Source: Anisodus tanguticus (taxonomy: Eukaryota > Streptophyta > Magnoliopsida > Solanales > Solanaceae). From it: a stretch of 64,000 bases of DNA. The stretch covers positions 25,054,501-25,118,500 of the forward strand of contig CM067541.1 in the NCBI GenBank assembly GCA_034509755.1. The letters are read 5' to 3'. The notes below the pieces were generated by a model. The model was not told where the DNA came from, did no database searches, and saw only the letters and a program-made list of their open reading frames with translations. A program made the position numbers and the translations under genes. Positions 36,970 to 48,852 of the stretch are shown in pieces; the stretch's first letter is position 1, and every line of letters starts with the position of its first letter.

Positions 36970-38110
36970 TGTTGGTACTCTATTATACTTTATAAAGCAG
37001 TACGGGAAGTAAATAACTATTACAACTATTCGAAAGGGTGAACAAATATTCAATATTTAGAAATTGAATCTTGTTGAACAAATAGGCCAATCTTCAAAAC
37101 TGCCGCAAGCTTGTTGTGTCTTGAATCTTGATAACCTGAAATCAAGAAACAACTAAATTTGGATGGTTACAACGTTGTGTGTTGAGTCGAGGGATTGCCC
37201 TCTGTCCTTAAGACAAGATTGCACCGTATATATGCTTTTACGTTATCGGGTAATAGTCTCTCAAGATAAAACAACACTTTAATCTCAACGCTACAAAGCC
37301 AATAGGTTGAGCCTGACGAAGAAAACAAATATGAATCGACTTGCTGAAGATATGGAATAAGAAGGAAGAGTTTCTCTTTACTCTTCTCTTTTGTCTCTGT
37401 GTATATAGTGTGTCTCTGTAGTGTATATCTTGTGTATATGAGGGTGTTTGGTCAGTGATTTTCGTCACTGGTTTGCAGTGTTTCTGCTCACTATTTTGTG
37501 TGCAATATTGCTATTTTTCCAGTCTATATCTCTATCACAAATTGAGCCAAAGGAGGCTTAATATATAGCATGGAGGAGGGGCTAAACAACTGCCCAAAAC
37601 ATGGCTGTTAATGGCCATTAGAAGGGCATTAAACAACCAAGTAATGGCCGTTAATGGCCATCAAGGAGGCTACTTAAATGGACATGAAGGAGGGTGAAAA
37701 TGGAGGACGTCACCCCCAAACCAACTTTCCAGAAACTCTGGGGACCAAACTGTAAATATTAAAACTTCAGGGACCCAAATTGTACATATGAAAGTCCAAA
37801 CTGTACATATGAAACTTCAGGGATCAAACTGTACATCTGGCAGAGTTCTCTGGTCCAAAAAGATAATATCAGAAAGTCCCCACAGCCCACGACACGACCC
37901 GTGACCCGAGACCTGAAACCCGAAACCCGGAACCGGATGGGCGGGCGACGGCGGCGAGCGTGTGGGCTTAGCCTTGAACCCAAGCACATCTAGGTCTTTC
38001 CTCCTTTAAACACATGGGATACCCCTTGGGGTCCCAAACCCTTTACCAATTAGAGACTTAAATAGAGAGCAATTCTTTCTTATTCCCACCGATGTGGTAG
38101 ATTTGTCCCA
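36970..38110 (-). repeat. Element A 5' LTR, outer end missing
   Basis: Nearly identical to 31634 onward until gatttgtccca at about 38110, where it switches to plus-orientation LTR sequence of element B. About 230 bp of its outer end is missing compared with the 3' LTR. The site complementary to the LTR lies just outside it at 36954-36967. Confidence 0.85.
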
Positions 38111-38865
38111 TGTGTTTAAAGGGGTATCCCATGTGTTTAAAGGAGGGAGGAACTAGATGTGCTTCGATTCTAGGAAAGCCCACACGCGCGCTGCCGCCGC
38201 CCGCCCGTCCGGTCCGGGTCCGGGTTCACGGGTTAAGGATCGTCAATATGTACAGTTTGGTCCCTGAAGTTTCAAGAAAGTCAGATTGGGCAGAGAACAG
38301 AATGTCAACCAGCACTCAATTCAACCATTTATTTTGGCTGAATTACTCTTCCTAAATGCCATCCGTTGCACATCAAATTCACCATTTATTTTGGTGAATT
38401 ACTACCTTCATAATTTTCATTACTTGGCCAGTAATGACACTTATGTGGGCAGTTGGTAAGCCTCTTCTTCAACTATATAAAGGATCATTTGTCACCATTG
38501 TTTAGCTATGAAAAACACACAAACAGACACATATAAACAGAAACGAAATCAGTCTTCCTACTACCTTCCAACATCATTTCATTACTCAAAATTCTTCACG
38601 GTAACACTTGAGTTTCCTTTGTTCATTTGTTCATTTGCTATTTTATCTTGTGAGACAATTGTCCAGGACATAGAAAGGATACATACGGGGCAATATTGTC
38701 TTAAAGACAGAGTGCAAATACTCGACTCAGCATACCAAAAACTGTTGTTCGGCTTTATTCTTCAAGTTCTTTGTAATTTCAGTTTATTGTTCAATTGTAA
38801 TTTCAGTTCTTGTAATACTTAGCAGTTACTTGTAATTTCCGTTTCCTGCATCTTTGTAACCAACA
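38111..38865 (+). repeat. Element B 5' LTR remnant with TATA box
   Basis: Starts inside the LTR at the inverted junction and ends CCAACA at 38865. A TATA-like motif, ctatataaagg, lies near 38475, so transcription would start near 38505. The segment aatattgtcttaaa (38692-38705) is complementary to 38868-38881 just past the LTR. Confidence 0.85.
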
Positions 38866-39124
38866 AGTTTAAGACAATATTTTGCTTACTGTAACTGCTG
38901 CAACATGGCTGGAAACATGACCGATTTCTTGCTGTCGCTCGTCGTGCCTACTCAAGGCAACAATGTTGCCTTCCCCGCCATCGCCGCTATCGTCCAAGGC
39001 AAAGCAACTCGTTGCCTTCACTGCCGCCGCCGCCATCGTCCAAGGCGTAACTCGTCGCTTTTCCCGCTCATCGCTCCATCCTCGCATTCCCCCCCGAAAA
39101 ATTCATGGGCTCCAACTTTAAGAG

Positions 39125-39888
39125 ATGGCAGCAGAAGATGCTGTTCTACTTAACAGTTATGGGCATGCCCAGTTCCTAACGGAAGATCCTCCACAAGCTG
39201 GAGACGAAATGGACTCTTCGCCTAATGAAACGAGTGAAGGGGACCTTGATATCCATGTCATTAATGGCATGAAAATGGTTCTTGATGTATGGAATCATAG
39301 CGATTTCATGTGTAAGAATTACATACCGAACTGCTTGGCAGACCCTCTCTACACGGTGTATTGCACTGTTGGCACTACCAAAGAGCTGTGGGAAAAACTG
39401 CAAAAGAAGTACAACGCACAAGATGCAGGTACTAAGAAATTCATTATCGGGAAATTTCTGAAATTTCAAATGGTGGATAGTAAGACAGTGATGTCCCAAG
39501 TCCAGGAATTCCAAATGATTCTACATCACCTGGATTTGGAAGGAATGAAACCAAATGAGCAGTTTTTGATTGCATCGCTGATTGAAAAGTTACCTCCTTC
39601 ATGGAATGAGTTTATGAGCTACTTAAAGCTGAAGACAAAGGAGATGACCTTTGAAGAGCTTATTATCAAACTCCAAATTCAGGAAGATAATAAGAAGGCC
39701 TTGCCTAGGGGTAAATAACCTGCTGAGGCAAAGGCAAATCTGGCTGAGGCCAAAGGGAATTCAAGCAAGAAGCGAAAGTTTCAGAAAGACGGCAAGACCC
39801 AAGCAACGGAGAAGTTCAGAGGTAACTATCACCACTGTGGGAAACCTGGTCATATGATCAAGGAATGCCGCAAGCTCAAGACTGAATA
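39125..39888 (+). pseudogene. Element B gag with mutated zinc knuckle
   Basis: MAAEDAVLLNSYGHAQFLTE begins a 197-codon frame. Blocks such as TTKELWEKLQKKYNAQDAGT and LPPSWNEFMSYLK are typical of the copia UBN2/gag domain. A TAA at 39716-39718 precedes a Lys-rich linker and the knuckle YHHCGKPGHMIKEC, in which the first zinc-binding Cys is Tyr (TAT). A further TAA follows at 39886-39888. This is the particle-forming RNA-binding protein of the retroelement; the stops and the missing ligand make this copy defective. Confidence 0.82.
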
Positions 39889-39955
39889 ACAAGAGAAAGC
39901 CAAGGCTAAAGGCAAGGCGCATGCTAACGTCGTCAAGGACACGCTCCTAGATGAC

Positions 39956-41907
39956 ATGATTGAGGAGTTCTCAGCCGTAGTGCTTGAAGCAAACCTGGTT
40001 GAGAATCCCATGCAGTGGTGGATGGACACAGGTGCTACCAGACATATCTGTTCCAACAGAAATGCCTTCTCCACGTATACACCGGTCACCGACAAGAAGC
40101 TGTTCATGGGCAACAACGCTTTGTCTGATGTGCTGGGGGTAGGAAATGTGGTCCTGAAGATGACTTCTGGAAAGGAGCTCACTCTGAAGGAAGTGATGCA
40201 TGTCCCTGAGATTAGGAGAAATTTAATTTCAGGACCTTTATTGGTTAATGCTGGTTTTAGGCTAGTGTTTGAATCCAATAAATTTGTACTCACTAAGAAT
40301 GACACTTTTGTGGGGAGAGGCTTCGTCTGTGAAGGCCTCTTCAAAGTTAACGCTATGTCTGTAATGCGTCCAAGTAATAAAGTTGAAGCTTCTTCTTATT
40401 TGCTTGAGTCTTCTAATTTATGGCATCATAGATTATGACACGTTAACTACAAGTCCATCCAAAGGTTGGTAAAGTTGGAGTTGTTGCCGTCTATCGACGT
40501 AAACCCTCAACATAAGTGTGAAGTGTGCGTAGAGGCAAAACTCACAAAGCTTCATTTTCGATCCGTTGAAAGGAATACCGCTCCTCTAGAACTTATTCAC
40601 ACAGATATATGTGATTTAAAGTTCGCACAAACTAGAGGGGGAAACAAGTACTTTGTGACATTCATTGATGATAGCACAAGGTATGTTACCTTTACTTGTT
40701 GAAAAGTAAGGATGAAGCCTTTGAAGCGTTCCGACGTTACAAAGCAGAAGTTGAGAACCAACTAAGCCTGCGGATTAAATCCATTCGTAGTGATAGAGGG
40801 GGAGAATATGTATCGCCATTTGAGGAATATTGTACCCAAGAAGGCATTGTTCATCAAACGACGGCTCTATACTCACCTCAATCGAACGGTGTGGCGGAAC
40901 GTAAGAACCGCATATTGAAGGAAATGATGAATGCCTTGCTCATCAATTCCGGTCTTCCCTAAAACATGTGGGGAGAAGCCGTCCTTACCGCTAATACGAT
41001 TCTTAACAGAGTCTCACATAAGGGTAAGGACAAAACTCCATATGAATCATGGAAGGGAAAGAAACCCACCTACAAATATTTTAAGGTGTGGGGTTGTTTG
41101 GCAAAGGTTGAAGTACCCAAGCCAAATCAGGTCAAGATTGGGCCTAAGACTGTAGATTGCATATTCATCGGATATGCAAATAACAGTAGTGCTTATCGCT
41201 TCTTAGTGCATAAGTCAGATATTCCAGATATCCACCAGGGTACAATCATGGAATCAAGGAATGCTCAATTCTTTGAAGGCACCTTTCCTAGAAAGGAAAA
41301 AGACATAACCTCTCGCAAACGAAGTTATGAACAAAGCTCTCAAGAATCGGTAGTCGTTGACGGCCTGGATCTAGATGGTTCAGATCTAGCGGATCTCGAG
41401 ATGGCTAAACATTCAGAATCTAGTGTTCCGGATTCTCAAAACTTAGAGACTCTAGAGATGGATCTAAGGCGAAGTAAAAGGGCCAGAAAGGATAAATCCT
41501 TCGATCTTGACTTTGTAGCTTATATGGTTAATGATGAACCAAGGATAATTACTAAGGCGTTGTCAACTCCAGAAGCACCGCTCTCGAAAGAAGCTGTTGA
41601 GAGTGAAATAGGCTCCATTCTGCATAACCATACTTGGGAGTTGGTTGATCTTCCTCCGGAAAATAAACCGTTGGGTTGTAAATGGATACTCAAACGGAAA
41701 TATAAAGCAGATGGGTCTATAGACAAGTACAAGGCCAGGTTGGTAGTCAAGGGCTATCGGCAGACAGAAGGTCTTGACTACTTTGATACATACTCCCCAG
41801 TATCTCGGATGACCTCCATACGGGTATTCATTGTGATCGCAGCCTTGCGTGACCTTGAGATACATCAAATAGATGTCAAGACAGCCTTCCTAAATGGTGA
41901 TTTGTAA
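39956..41907 (+). pseudogene. Element B pol: protease, integrase, start of RT
   Basis: Protease: WWMDTGATRHIC near 40018 (catalytic D-T-G). GAG-pre-integrase: LWHHRL then CEVCVEAKLTKLHF (HHCC zinc site). Integrase core: HTDICDLKF, RSDRGGEY and VAERKNRILKEM (D, D, E catalytic residues) between 40590 and 40925. After NMWGEAVLTANTILNR the chromosomal-end part runs to about 41300. RT entry: LVDLPPENKPLGCKW, then YKARLVVKG and DVKTAFLNGDL up to 41907, where a TAA occurs. Stops interrupt at 40436, 40702 and 40960. The sequence is lost before the YVDD catalytic block. Confidence 0.87.
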
Positions 41908-42075
41908 GAAGAAATTTATATGGACCAACCCGAGGGGTATGTGGTTCAAGGGCAATAGAAGAAAGTCTGTCGGCTTGTCAAATCTTTGTATGGGCTGAAA
42001 CAAGCCCCGAAGCAATGACACAAAAAATTTGATAGTACTCTACTTGAGTTCAAGGGCAAGAGTGTGATAAATGTG

Positions 42076-42345
42076 TCTTCACGGTAACGCTTGAGTTTCC
42101 TTTGCTCATTTGTTCATTTGTTGTTTTATCTTGGGAGACAATTGTCCAGGACGTAGAAAGGATACATATGGGGCAATATTGTCTTAAAGATAGAGTACAA
42201 ACACTCGACTCAGCATACCAAAAACTGTTCCAGTTTATTCTTCAAGTTCTTTGTAATTTCAGTTTATTGTTCAATTGTAATTTCAGTTCTTGTAATACTT
42301 AGCAGTTACTTGTAATTTTCGTTTCCTGGATCTTTGTAACCAACA
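42076..42345 (+). repeat. Element B 3' LTR remnant
   Basis: Only the last 270 bp of the LTR (from tcttcacggtaacgcttgag to ccaaca) remain, joined to a broken RT frame. It matches 38593-38865 with scattered substitutions. Confidence 0.88.
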
Positions 42346-42586
42346 ATATATAATTAATATGTGATGTATCCTTATCCCTCCACCCTACCCTCCTATGTTT
42401 AAATTGGTTATGGCAATTATTGCCTAATCCTATGCTCCTATCCCTTGTAAACTTTTTCCTGATTATCTATGTATCGAGGTTAAGTGCTCAAGTCAAGGCA
42501 ATTGGATGAACTTTATTCTTGGTTCATCTTGTGAGCTTTGAAGACTACTAGCTTCTATATGACTGTCCTTAAAAAAAAAAAAAAAC

Positions 42587-42632
<46 letters not shown>

Positions 42633-42726
42633 TTAATAATAATCACAAACAGATTGGAAATTTTGTGGTACATAAATTTATCTTTATAGAAAAAAAAACA
42701 CCAAAAATGTGAACATCAAAAACTAC
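42346..42726. repeat. Intergenic stretch with (AAT)n microsatellite
   Basis: A poly(A) run and about 18 AAT units lie at 42569-42642. Otherwise AT-rich with no gene. The missing 3' half of the STP pseudogene is not here. Confidence 0.7.
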
Positions 42727-43714
42727 TCATACATCAAAACTTTGTCTACATATAGGGCAAGTGTTGTTCTCTGGTAGCCACGTGAATATGCAACTTCTAT
42801 GAAATATATGTGAACAAGGTGTAATCACCACAAATGAATTTTCTTCAAAAATCTCAAAGCAAACCGGGCATATATCTCCCAACTCAAAACTCACAACATT
42901 CTCCTTTTTCAAATTCACAATCTTCAATCCACTTTTCACTTCCCTAAATTCTTGAATTTTCCCATCCAAAACCTCAACTTTATTATGAAATCCTCTTTTC
43001 GAGGTCAAGAATTCCATCAAAGTATTCAAGATTTCTTGAATATCAGAATCATCAAAAGTATACTCTACTTCAAGTACATGAATTTTTTGTACATCAATTC
43101 TCCTCTTTTTATTAACCTCACCATCAACTTGTAAATACAAGTCGTCGTCCTTGTCCTTGTTGTCACCATCATTTACTAGTGTTACGTACGAATCGGTTGA
43201 TTGAAAACTACAAACAACATTAGATGATTGTGATCCAATTTCAAAATTTTTACTCAGTATATTTGCATCAATTGTCCTCTTTTTATTGACCTCGCCACAA
43301 GATTTTTGAACCCCATCAACTTGTAAATAAAATTCGCGCTTTGCATCCTTGCTATCACCATCATTAACCAATGCCAAACGTCTTCTTATTCACATCAACT
43401 CTTCTCTTTTTATTAACCCCAACACAAGATTCACAAACCCCATCAACTTGTAAACAAAATTCACCTTCTTTGTCCTCGTTGTCGCCATCATTCACCAGCG
43501 TTTCATACATATCGGTTAATTTAAAACTACAAACATCATCAGATCTTTGTGATCCAATTTCAAATCTTCCACTTTGTATATCCACATCAATAGCCACAAC
43601 AATCTTGGTGAACTCATCATCCATAGTACTCAACAAGTTCAAATTTTTACTAAAACACTCAAAGCTACTTGACAAATAATCATAAATTGTGTTGGCTAAA
43701 TGAGGAGTTGTGTC

Positions 43715-43956
43715 TGTTAGAATATTATTATATTATTATTAATGTAGTAGCATTTTATGTATGGTAAATAGTAAAAATGATAATTAGGATTATTGATTAG
43801 GAAGATTATTAGGGATTATTGATTAGGAAGATTATTAGGGATTGATATTGATTAGAAAGATTAGAGGCTTGATTTCCTCTTCTCAATGAATTATATATTG
43901 TGTATATATTTTCCCCTTTATGAAGAAATATATCAAAGAAAATATTTCTTCTATCA
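43715..43956 (+). repeat. Element D 5' LTR
   Basis: 242 bp, including two to three copies of attaggattattgattagg-type repeats (43785-43860). It ends at the primer binding site at 43957. Confidence 0.88.
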
Positions 43957-43970
43957 TGGTATCAAGAGCA
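43957..43970 (+). promoter_or_regulatory. Element D primer binding site (initiator-Met tRNA type)
   Basis: TGGTATCAAGAGCA directly abuts the LTR end. It corresponds to the standard plant copia site TGGTATCAGAGC with one extra A. It contrasts with the alpha family, which has no such site. Confidence 0.85.
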
Positions 43971-44107
43971 TAAGGAAAGATCCAAAAATATTTTTTCTCT
44001 TCTTTTTTTTCGTCCAACACCTTACTTGGCCGAAAATTATCAATATTTTTTTGTTTTCTTTTTTACTCCATTATCGTTCTTCACTTTTGTTTTCCATCCA
44101 ACCAACA

Positions 44108-44760
44108 ATGTCTAAATTCAAATCCCTTTACCATCCGGCCTTAGCCGTTTCAAACATAAAAACACATGTTTTCATCACTCTTGAGATGGAGAATGTTCAC
44201 TACACAACATGGGCAGAACTATTCAAAATATGTTGCCGCTCTCACCGGGTTATTCATCACATAATCCCGCCGGCGAATAGCAAAGGGAAGGAATCATTGA
44301 CAGGTGATGATTTGGAACTGTGGGAAACTCTTGATGCCACAGTTCTTGGATAGATTTATGCAACAATCTCTTCAGATTTGTTGCACACAATAATGGAACC
44401 ATATTCCACTGCAAAAGAGGCGTGTGATCGATTGTGGGACATTTTTCAAGATAATAAAAATTCTCACGCCGTCACATTAGAACAAGAATTCTCCACCATA
44501 TATATGACGAATTTCCCAAATGCGTCGGCATAGTGTCAACGCCTGAAGATTTTGTCAAACCAACTTAAAAATGTTGGTTCACCCATCACCAACAACCGAT
44601 TAGTTCTACAATTGGTTGCGGGGCTTACCGATACCTATAGTGGTGTGGGAACACTCATCCATCAAAGCAATCCACTACCTCTTTTCTATCAAGCACATTC
44701 CATGTTAATTTTTTAGGAGGCGAGGTTTGCGAAAAAGGCTACCACGGTTCCGAATTCGAG
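44108..44760 (+). pseudogene. Element D gag
   Basis: MSKFKSLYHPALAVSNIKTH opens the frame; the region around LEMENVHYTTWAELFKI is the typical plant copia gag start. Stops occur at 44351-44353, 44531-44533 and 44715-44717, and the frame otherwise continues through motifs such as LVAGLTDTYSGVGTLI. From 44790 an Asn/Gly-rich region corresponds to the C-terminal part of gag. Confidence 0.78.
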
Positions 44761-45290
44761 TTTTGTGTCCACCAATAATAATTCCATGAATTTTGAACAA
44801 CAAAACCGAGGACAAAAAAGACGAAATGGTAATAAAAATTGAAATGGTAATAATTGAAATAACAAAAATGGTGGATATAAAAATTCCGGTGGCGGCGGTG
44901 GCGGTGAACAGGGTGGCAGAACCAACTCCGGGGACAACAGGGGCAACACAATGTCGGGACAGGCCACTGGGCATGGTAGTGGCCGTGGGCTGTGCCGCCC
45001 AGTCCATTCCCAAAGGGAAACTGGGCCAGACCAGCCTACAGGCCCACTGGCCAGCCCAGTGGATACAACCCCAACAATTTCAGTTTTGGGACGGGCCAGC
45101 ACCAATCTCAGCATTCTAGGCCTCCCAGTTTTGGGCCAAGGCAGACATGAATTTCCACGGGCAATTCAGTGCCTAATGGGCCACTGCCGACCTAGTGACA
45201 GGAGTCCCACTCAGCAGTGGCCCAACCTACGGACATTGAGTCCGCCATGCATACCCTCGGACTCAATCCACCGGATTCAAATTAGTATAT

Positions 45291-48200
45291 GGACTCCGGA
45301 GCGACGTCCCATATGACGTCCTCCCAAGGTAATCTCTCATGCTATTTTAATTTGAGCAATGATAATGGTATAATTGTCGGAAATGGCCATTCAATTCCAA
45401 TAAAATGATATGGTTCTTGCAAATTGTCACCACCAAACCCACTACTAATTTTAAAGAATGTCCTTTATGCTCCCAAATTAATCAAAAACTTGGTCTCTGT
45501 TAGAAAGTTTACCACTGATAACTGGGTATCTATTCGTTTTGACCCTTTTGGATTTTCTATGCATGACTTTCAGACGGGGAAGCTTCTCATGAGATGTGAT
45601 AGAAAGGGGGAGCTCTATCCGATTAATTTACCAAATCAATAGTCCAAGTTTCCATATACTTTTGCAGCCTTGACACCATCTTTATGGCACGAACGTTTGG
45701 GACACCCGGGAGAGTCTGTTTTAGCCTATCTTAAATAAAATAAATTTATTTCTTGTACCCAAACACGAACTCTAAATAAGTGTCATGCTTGTGCACTTGG
45801 TAAACATGTTAAATTGCCATTTATTTCTTCTACTTTGTGCACTCTTATGCCATTTGACATTTTACATTGTGATATTTGGACATCACCTGTATTGAGTTCT
45901 TCTAGTCATATATATTATTTACTCATACTTGATGATTACTCTAATTACTTGTGGACATTCCCTTTGTCAAAAAAATCACAAGTGTTTTCCACTTTTCTCA
46001 CATTTAGAGCATTCATCCGAACTCAATTTGAACGGGAGATTAAAAGTATTCAATGTGACAATGGGAGGGAATTTGACAATAATCAATTTCGGGATTTTTT
46101 CAAAACAAATGGTCTAAATTTTCGTCTATCTTGTCCTCACACTTCATCACAAAATGGAAAGGCGGAATACAAAATTAGAACCATAAACAATATTGTTAGA
46201 ATATCTCTTGCTCATGCTTCCCTACCCCCCACATTTTGGCATCATGCACTCCAAATGGCCACTTACATGTTGAATATACTTCCTCATAAAAACATGCCCT
46301 ACCAAGCTCCACTAAAAGTGCTTTATTTACGAGAGCCCCCCTATCTTCATTTAAGAGTGTTTGGTTGTCTTTGCTACCCCTCTTTCCATCTACCACAATC
46401 ACAAAACTCCAACCCCAGTCTACTCCATGTGTCTTCTTGGGATATCCTACTAATCATCGTGGTTACAAATGCTACGACATTTCTTCAAAAAAAAATAATT
46501 ATAAGTCGTCACGTAATTTTTTATGAAACAGTTTTTCCCTTTGTTAAGATATATGAAACCGAGACTCATACCTATGATTTTTTGGATGATGATAAGCTTT
46601 CATATCTAACATATTTTTTCCACAGCTCGGTACCCATGGATAGTGCCGGAAATTTGAGTTTGGGACCACTGGACCAAAGAATGATGGCCCAACCGCATGA
46701 CAATTCAGCACAACAGCCTGGGCCTTCGATTCTTGGGCCTGGTCATCAACACTCAATGCCACAACCCACGGGAAACTTGGCCAACTCTCGGCTCAGGTCC
46801 CAATCCCAAATTCTCCTTTTTTGGCCAGTGGTGCCCAGTCCACTGGCTTGGGCCACCTCTCGGCTCCAGGCCCAATCCCAAATTAACCACTCTCGGCTAG
46901 TGGCATCCAGTCCACTGACCATGCAAATCGTCCGGTCACCCATAGTCAACATGGAATTGTCAAACCCAATACCAAATATAGCCTACTCACCCAGGTCTCG
47001 AAATCACCTTTGCCTCATAAACCCAGTGTCTGCTATAAAGGACCCGAATTAGAAAATGGCCATGAATGATGAATATCATGCTATAATTAAAAATATGACA
47101 TGAAATTTAGTACCTCATCCATCTAATGCTAATATAATTCGGTCTATATGGATTTTCAGCCATAAAGAAAAATCTGATGGAACTTTTGAGAGACATAAGT
47201 CCCGTCTTGTAGGTGATGGGAAGACATAACATGTTGGTGTAGATTGCGGGGAGACGTTCAGTCCAGTGGTCAAACCGGAAGCTATCAGAATAGTTCTAAG
47301 CCTGTCTCTCTCAAAAGGATGGTGGTGTTTTAGGCTACGAGTTTTGACTGTTACCCGGTTGCGAGTCAAATCATATCATAGTTCCCCAAAGGTTGATCAA
47401 AAGAGGAACATCAATTGGATGTCAAAATCGCCTTCCTCCATGGACACCTCAATGAAACTGTATACATGCACAAACCGTTGGGATACAGAGATCCGAAATA
47501 TCCCAATCATGTGTGTTTGCTCAACAAATCATTATATGGACTAAAGTAGGCCCCCAAGGCATGGTATAAGCGGTTTGCAGACTTTGTGTCACACATTGGT
47601 TTTTCTCACAACCGTTGAGATAATTCTCTGTTTATTTATCGTCAAGGTAATAATATTGCTTATCTTCTTTTATATGTGGATGATATTATCCTAACAACAT
47701 CATCAAACTCTTTTCGCAAAAGTATCATGTCACAACTTAGTTCTGAATTTGCTATGAAAGATCTTGGTCCACTACACTACTTTCTAGGAATTGCTGTGAC
47801 ACGACATGCAGGTGGATTATTTCTCTCCCAGAAGAAGTATGCATCTGAGATTGTGGAACGAGCTGTAATATTTTTTTGCAAACCTTCGGCAACTCCGGTA
47901 GACACTAAGTCTAAATTGATTGCCACCTCAAGTAAACCATTTGCCGATCCAACGTTATACCGCAGCCTAGCAGAAGCTTTGCAGTATCTCACGTTCACCA
48001 GTCCGGATATTACTTATGCAGTGCAACAAGTGTGTTTATTCATGCATAATATGGTGGAAGAACATATGCATGCTCTAAAACGTATTGTGCGATATATTTA
48101 GGGCACTCTGGAGTATAGATTACATCTATACCCATCCTCCGTTTCCAAACTTGTCAGTTACACGGATGCAAACTGGACAGGCTGTCCGGACACCAGACGC

Positions 48201-48620
48201 TCCACCTCCGGTTATTGTGTCTTCCTCGGTGACAATTTAATCTCATGGTTCTAAAAAAAGATTAGCCACAGTATCACGCTCAAGTGCTGAAGCAGAATAC
48301 CGTACTGTTGCCAATGTTGTGTCTGAATCATGTTGGATTAGAAATCTATTACTTGTGCTTCATTGCCCAATTCCAACAACAACACTAGTATACTGTGATA
48401 ATGTTAATGCAGCCTATCTCTCAGGGAACTCAATCAATCATCAACGCACTAAACCATATTGAGTTAGATATCCATTTTGTTCGTGAGAAGGTGGCTCGCG
48501 GACAAGTGTGAGTGTTACATGTCCCAACACGTCATCAAATCGCAGATATTTTCACAAAAGGACTTCCGCTGATACTATTTGAAGATTTTAGGGACAGTCT
48601 CAGCATTCGTCGCCCTCCAA
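45291..48620 (+). pseudogene. Element D pol: protease, integrase, RT, RNase H
   Basis: Protease: MDSGATSHMT at 45291. GAG-pre-integrase with WHERLGHPG and CHACALGKH near 45690-45810. Integrase core: LHCDIWTSP, QCDNGREFD and QNGKAEYKIRT (D, D, E). A degenerate Pro/Ser/Gln-rich linker covers 46620-47050. RT: the fingers region near 47130-47300 is frame-shifted; the catalytic LYVDDIILT lies at 47671-47700, with FAMKDLGPLHYFLGIAV after it. RNase H: fragments around 48150-48250 (YTDANWTGCPDTRRSTSGYC) and AEYRTVANV, ending near ADIFTKGLP at 48550. Multiple stops mean it is dead. Confidence 0.87.
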
Positions 48621-48637
48621 CTTCGACTTGTGGGGAG

Positions 48638-48852
48638 TGTTAGAATATTATTATATTATTATTAATGTAGTAGCATTTTATGTGTGGTAAGTAGTAAAAA
48701 TGATAATTAGGATTATTGATTAGGAAGATTATTAGGGATTATTGATTAGGAAGATTATTAGGGATTGATATTGATTAGGAAGATTAGAGGCTTGATTTCC
48801 TCTTCTCGTTGAATTGTATATTGTGTATATATTTCCCCTTTATAGAAGAATA
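48638..48852 (+). repeat. Element D 3' LTR, 3' end deleted
   Basis: Matches the 5' LTR closely (TGTTAGAATATT through ttcccctttat), then enters RING-H2 coding sequence at about 48853 without the terminal ttcttctatca segment. Confidence 0.85.

Larger units (their letters stand above)
31634..38110 (-). mobile_element. Element A: alpha-family copia retrotransposon, non-autonomous, minus strand
   Basis: The 3' LTR (31634-33005), internal region (33006-36969) and 5' LTR (36970-38110, cut off before its outer end) are read on the minus strand. A polypurine tract (aaaggggat) lies next to 33005. The 5' LTR joins an inverted LTR of element B at about 38110. Internal coding remnants are integrase-like (about 35660-35170) and the start of reverse transcriptase (about 34830-34540). 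RT is deleted between the LGCK block and a later block, and no YVDD motif is present. About 1.5 kb beside the 3' LTR is non-coding. Confidence 0.85.
38111..42345 (+). mobile_element. Element B: alpha-family copia retrotransposon, coding but truncated, plus strand
   Basis: 5' LTR remnant (38111-38865), internal region (38866-42075) and a 3' LTR remnant (42076-42345) ending CCAACA. Gag, protease, integrase and the first part of RT are well preserved, with isolated nonsense codons. A deletion joins the middle of RT directly to the last 270 bp of the LTR, removing the RT active site, RNase H and the rest of the LTR. Where they overlap, the two LTR remnants differ at roughly one base in twenty to thirty. 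Domain order PR-IN-RT shows Ty1/copia type. Confidence 0.88.
43715..48852 (+). mobile_element. Element D: Ty1/copia retrotransposon inserted in the RING-H2 gene
   Basis: 5' LTR 43715-43956 (TGTTAGAATATT to TTCTATCA), followed at once by TGGTATCAAGAGCA, a near-perfect initiator-Met tRNA primer binding site. Gag, protease, integrase, RT and RNase H follow in copia order. A polypurine tract (tggggag) precedes the 3' LTR at 48638. The 3' LTR stops at about 48852, lacking its last 25-30 bases, so the element end and the target duplication were deleted. The minus-strand RING-H2 frame is open on both sides. Confidence 0.9.

Noticed and set aside
38905..39153. Upstream plus-strand frame starting MAGNMTDFLL as the gag start of element B
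   Set aside because: It is Arg/Pro-rich and out of frame with gag; the conserved gag frame begins near 39125, although a frameshift joining the two cannot be excluded.
42569..42642. CRISPR-like regular repeat
   Set aside because: It is a simple (AAT)n microsatellite in plant DNA, without spacers.
44705..45316. Several overlapping open frames of about 100-130 codons on both strands
   Set aside because: They are alternative frames of the Asn/Gly-rich gag tail of element D and of the spacer before protease.
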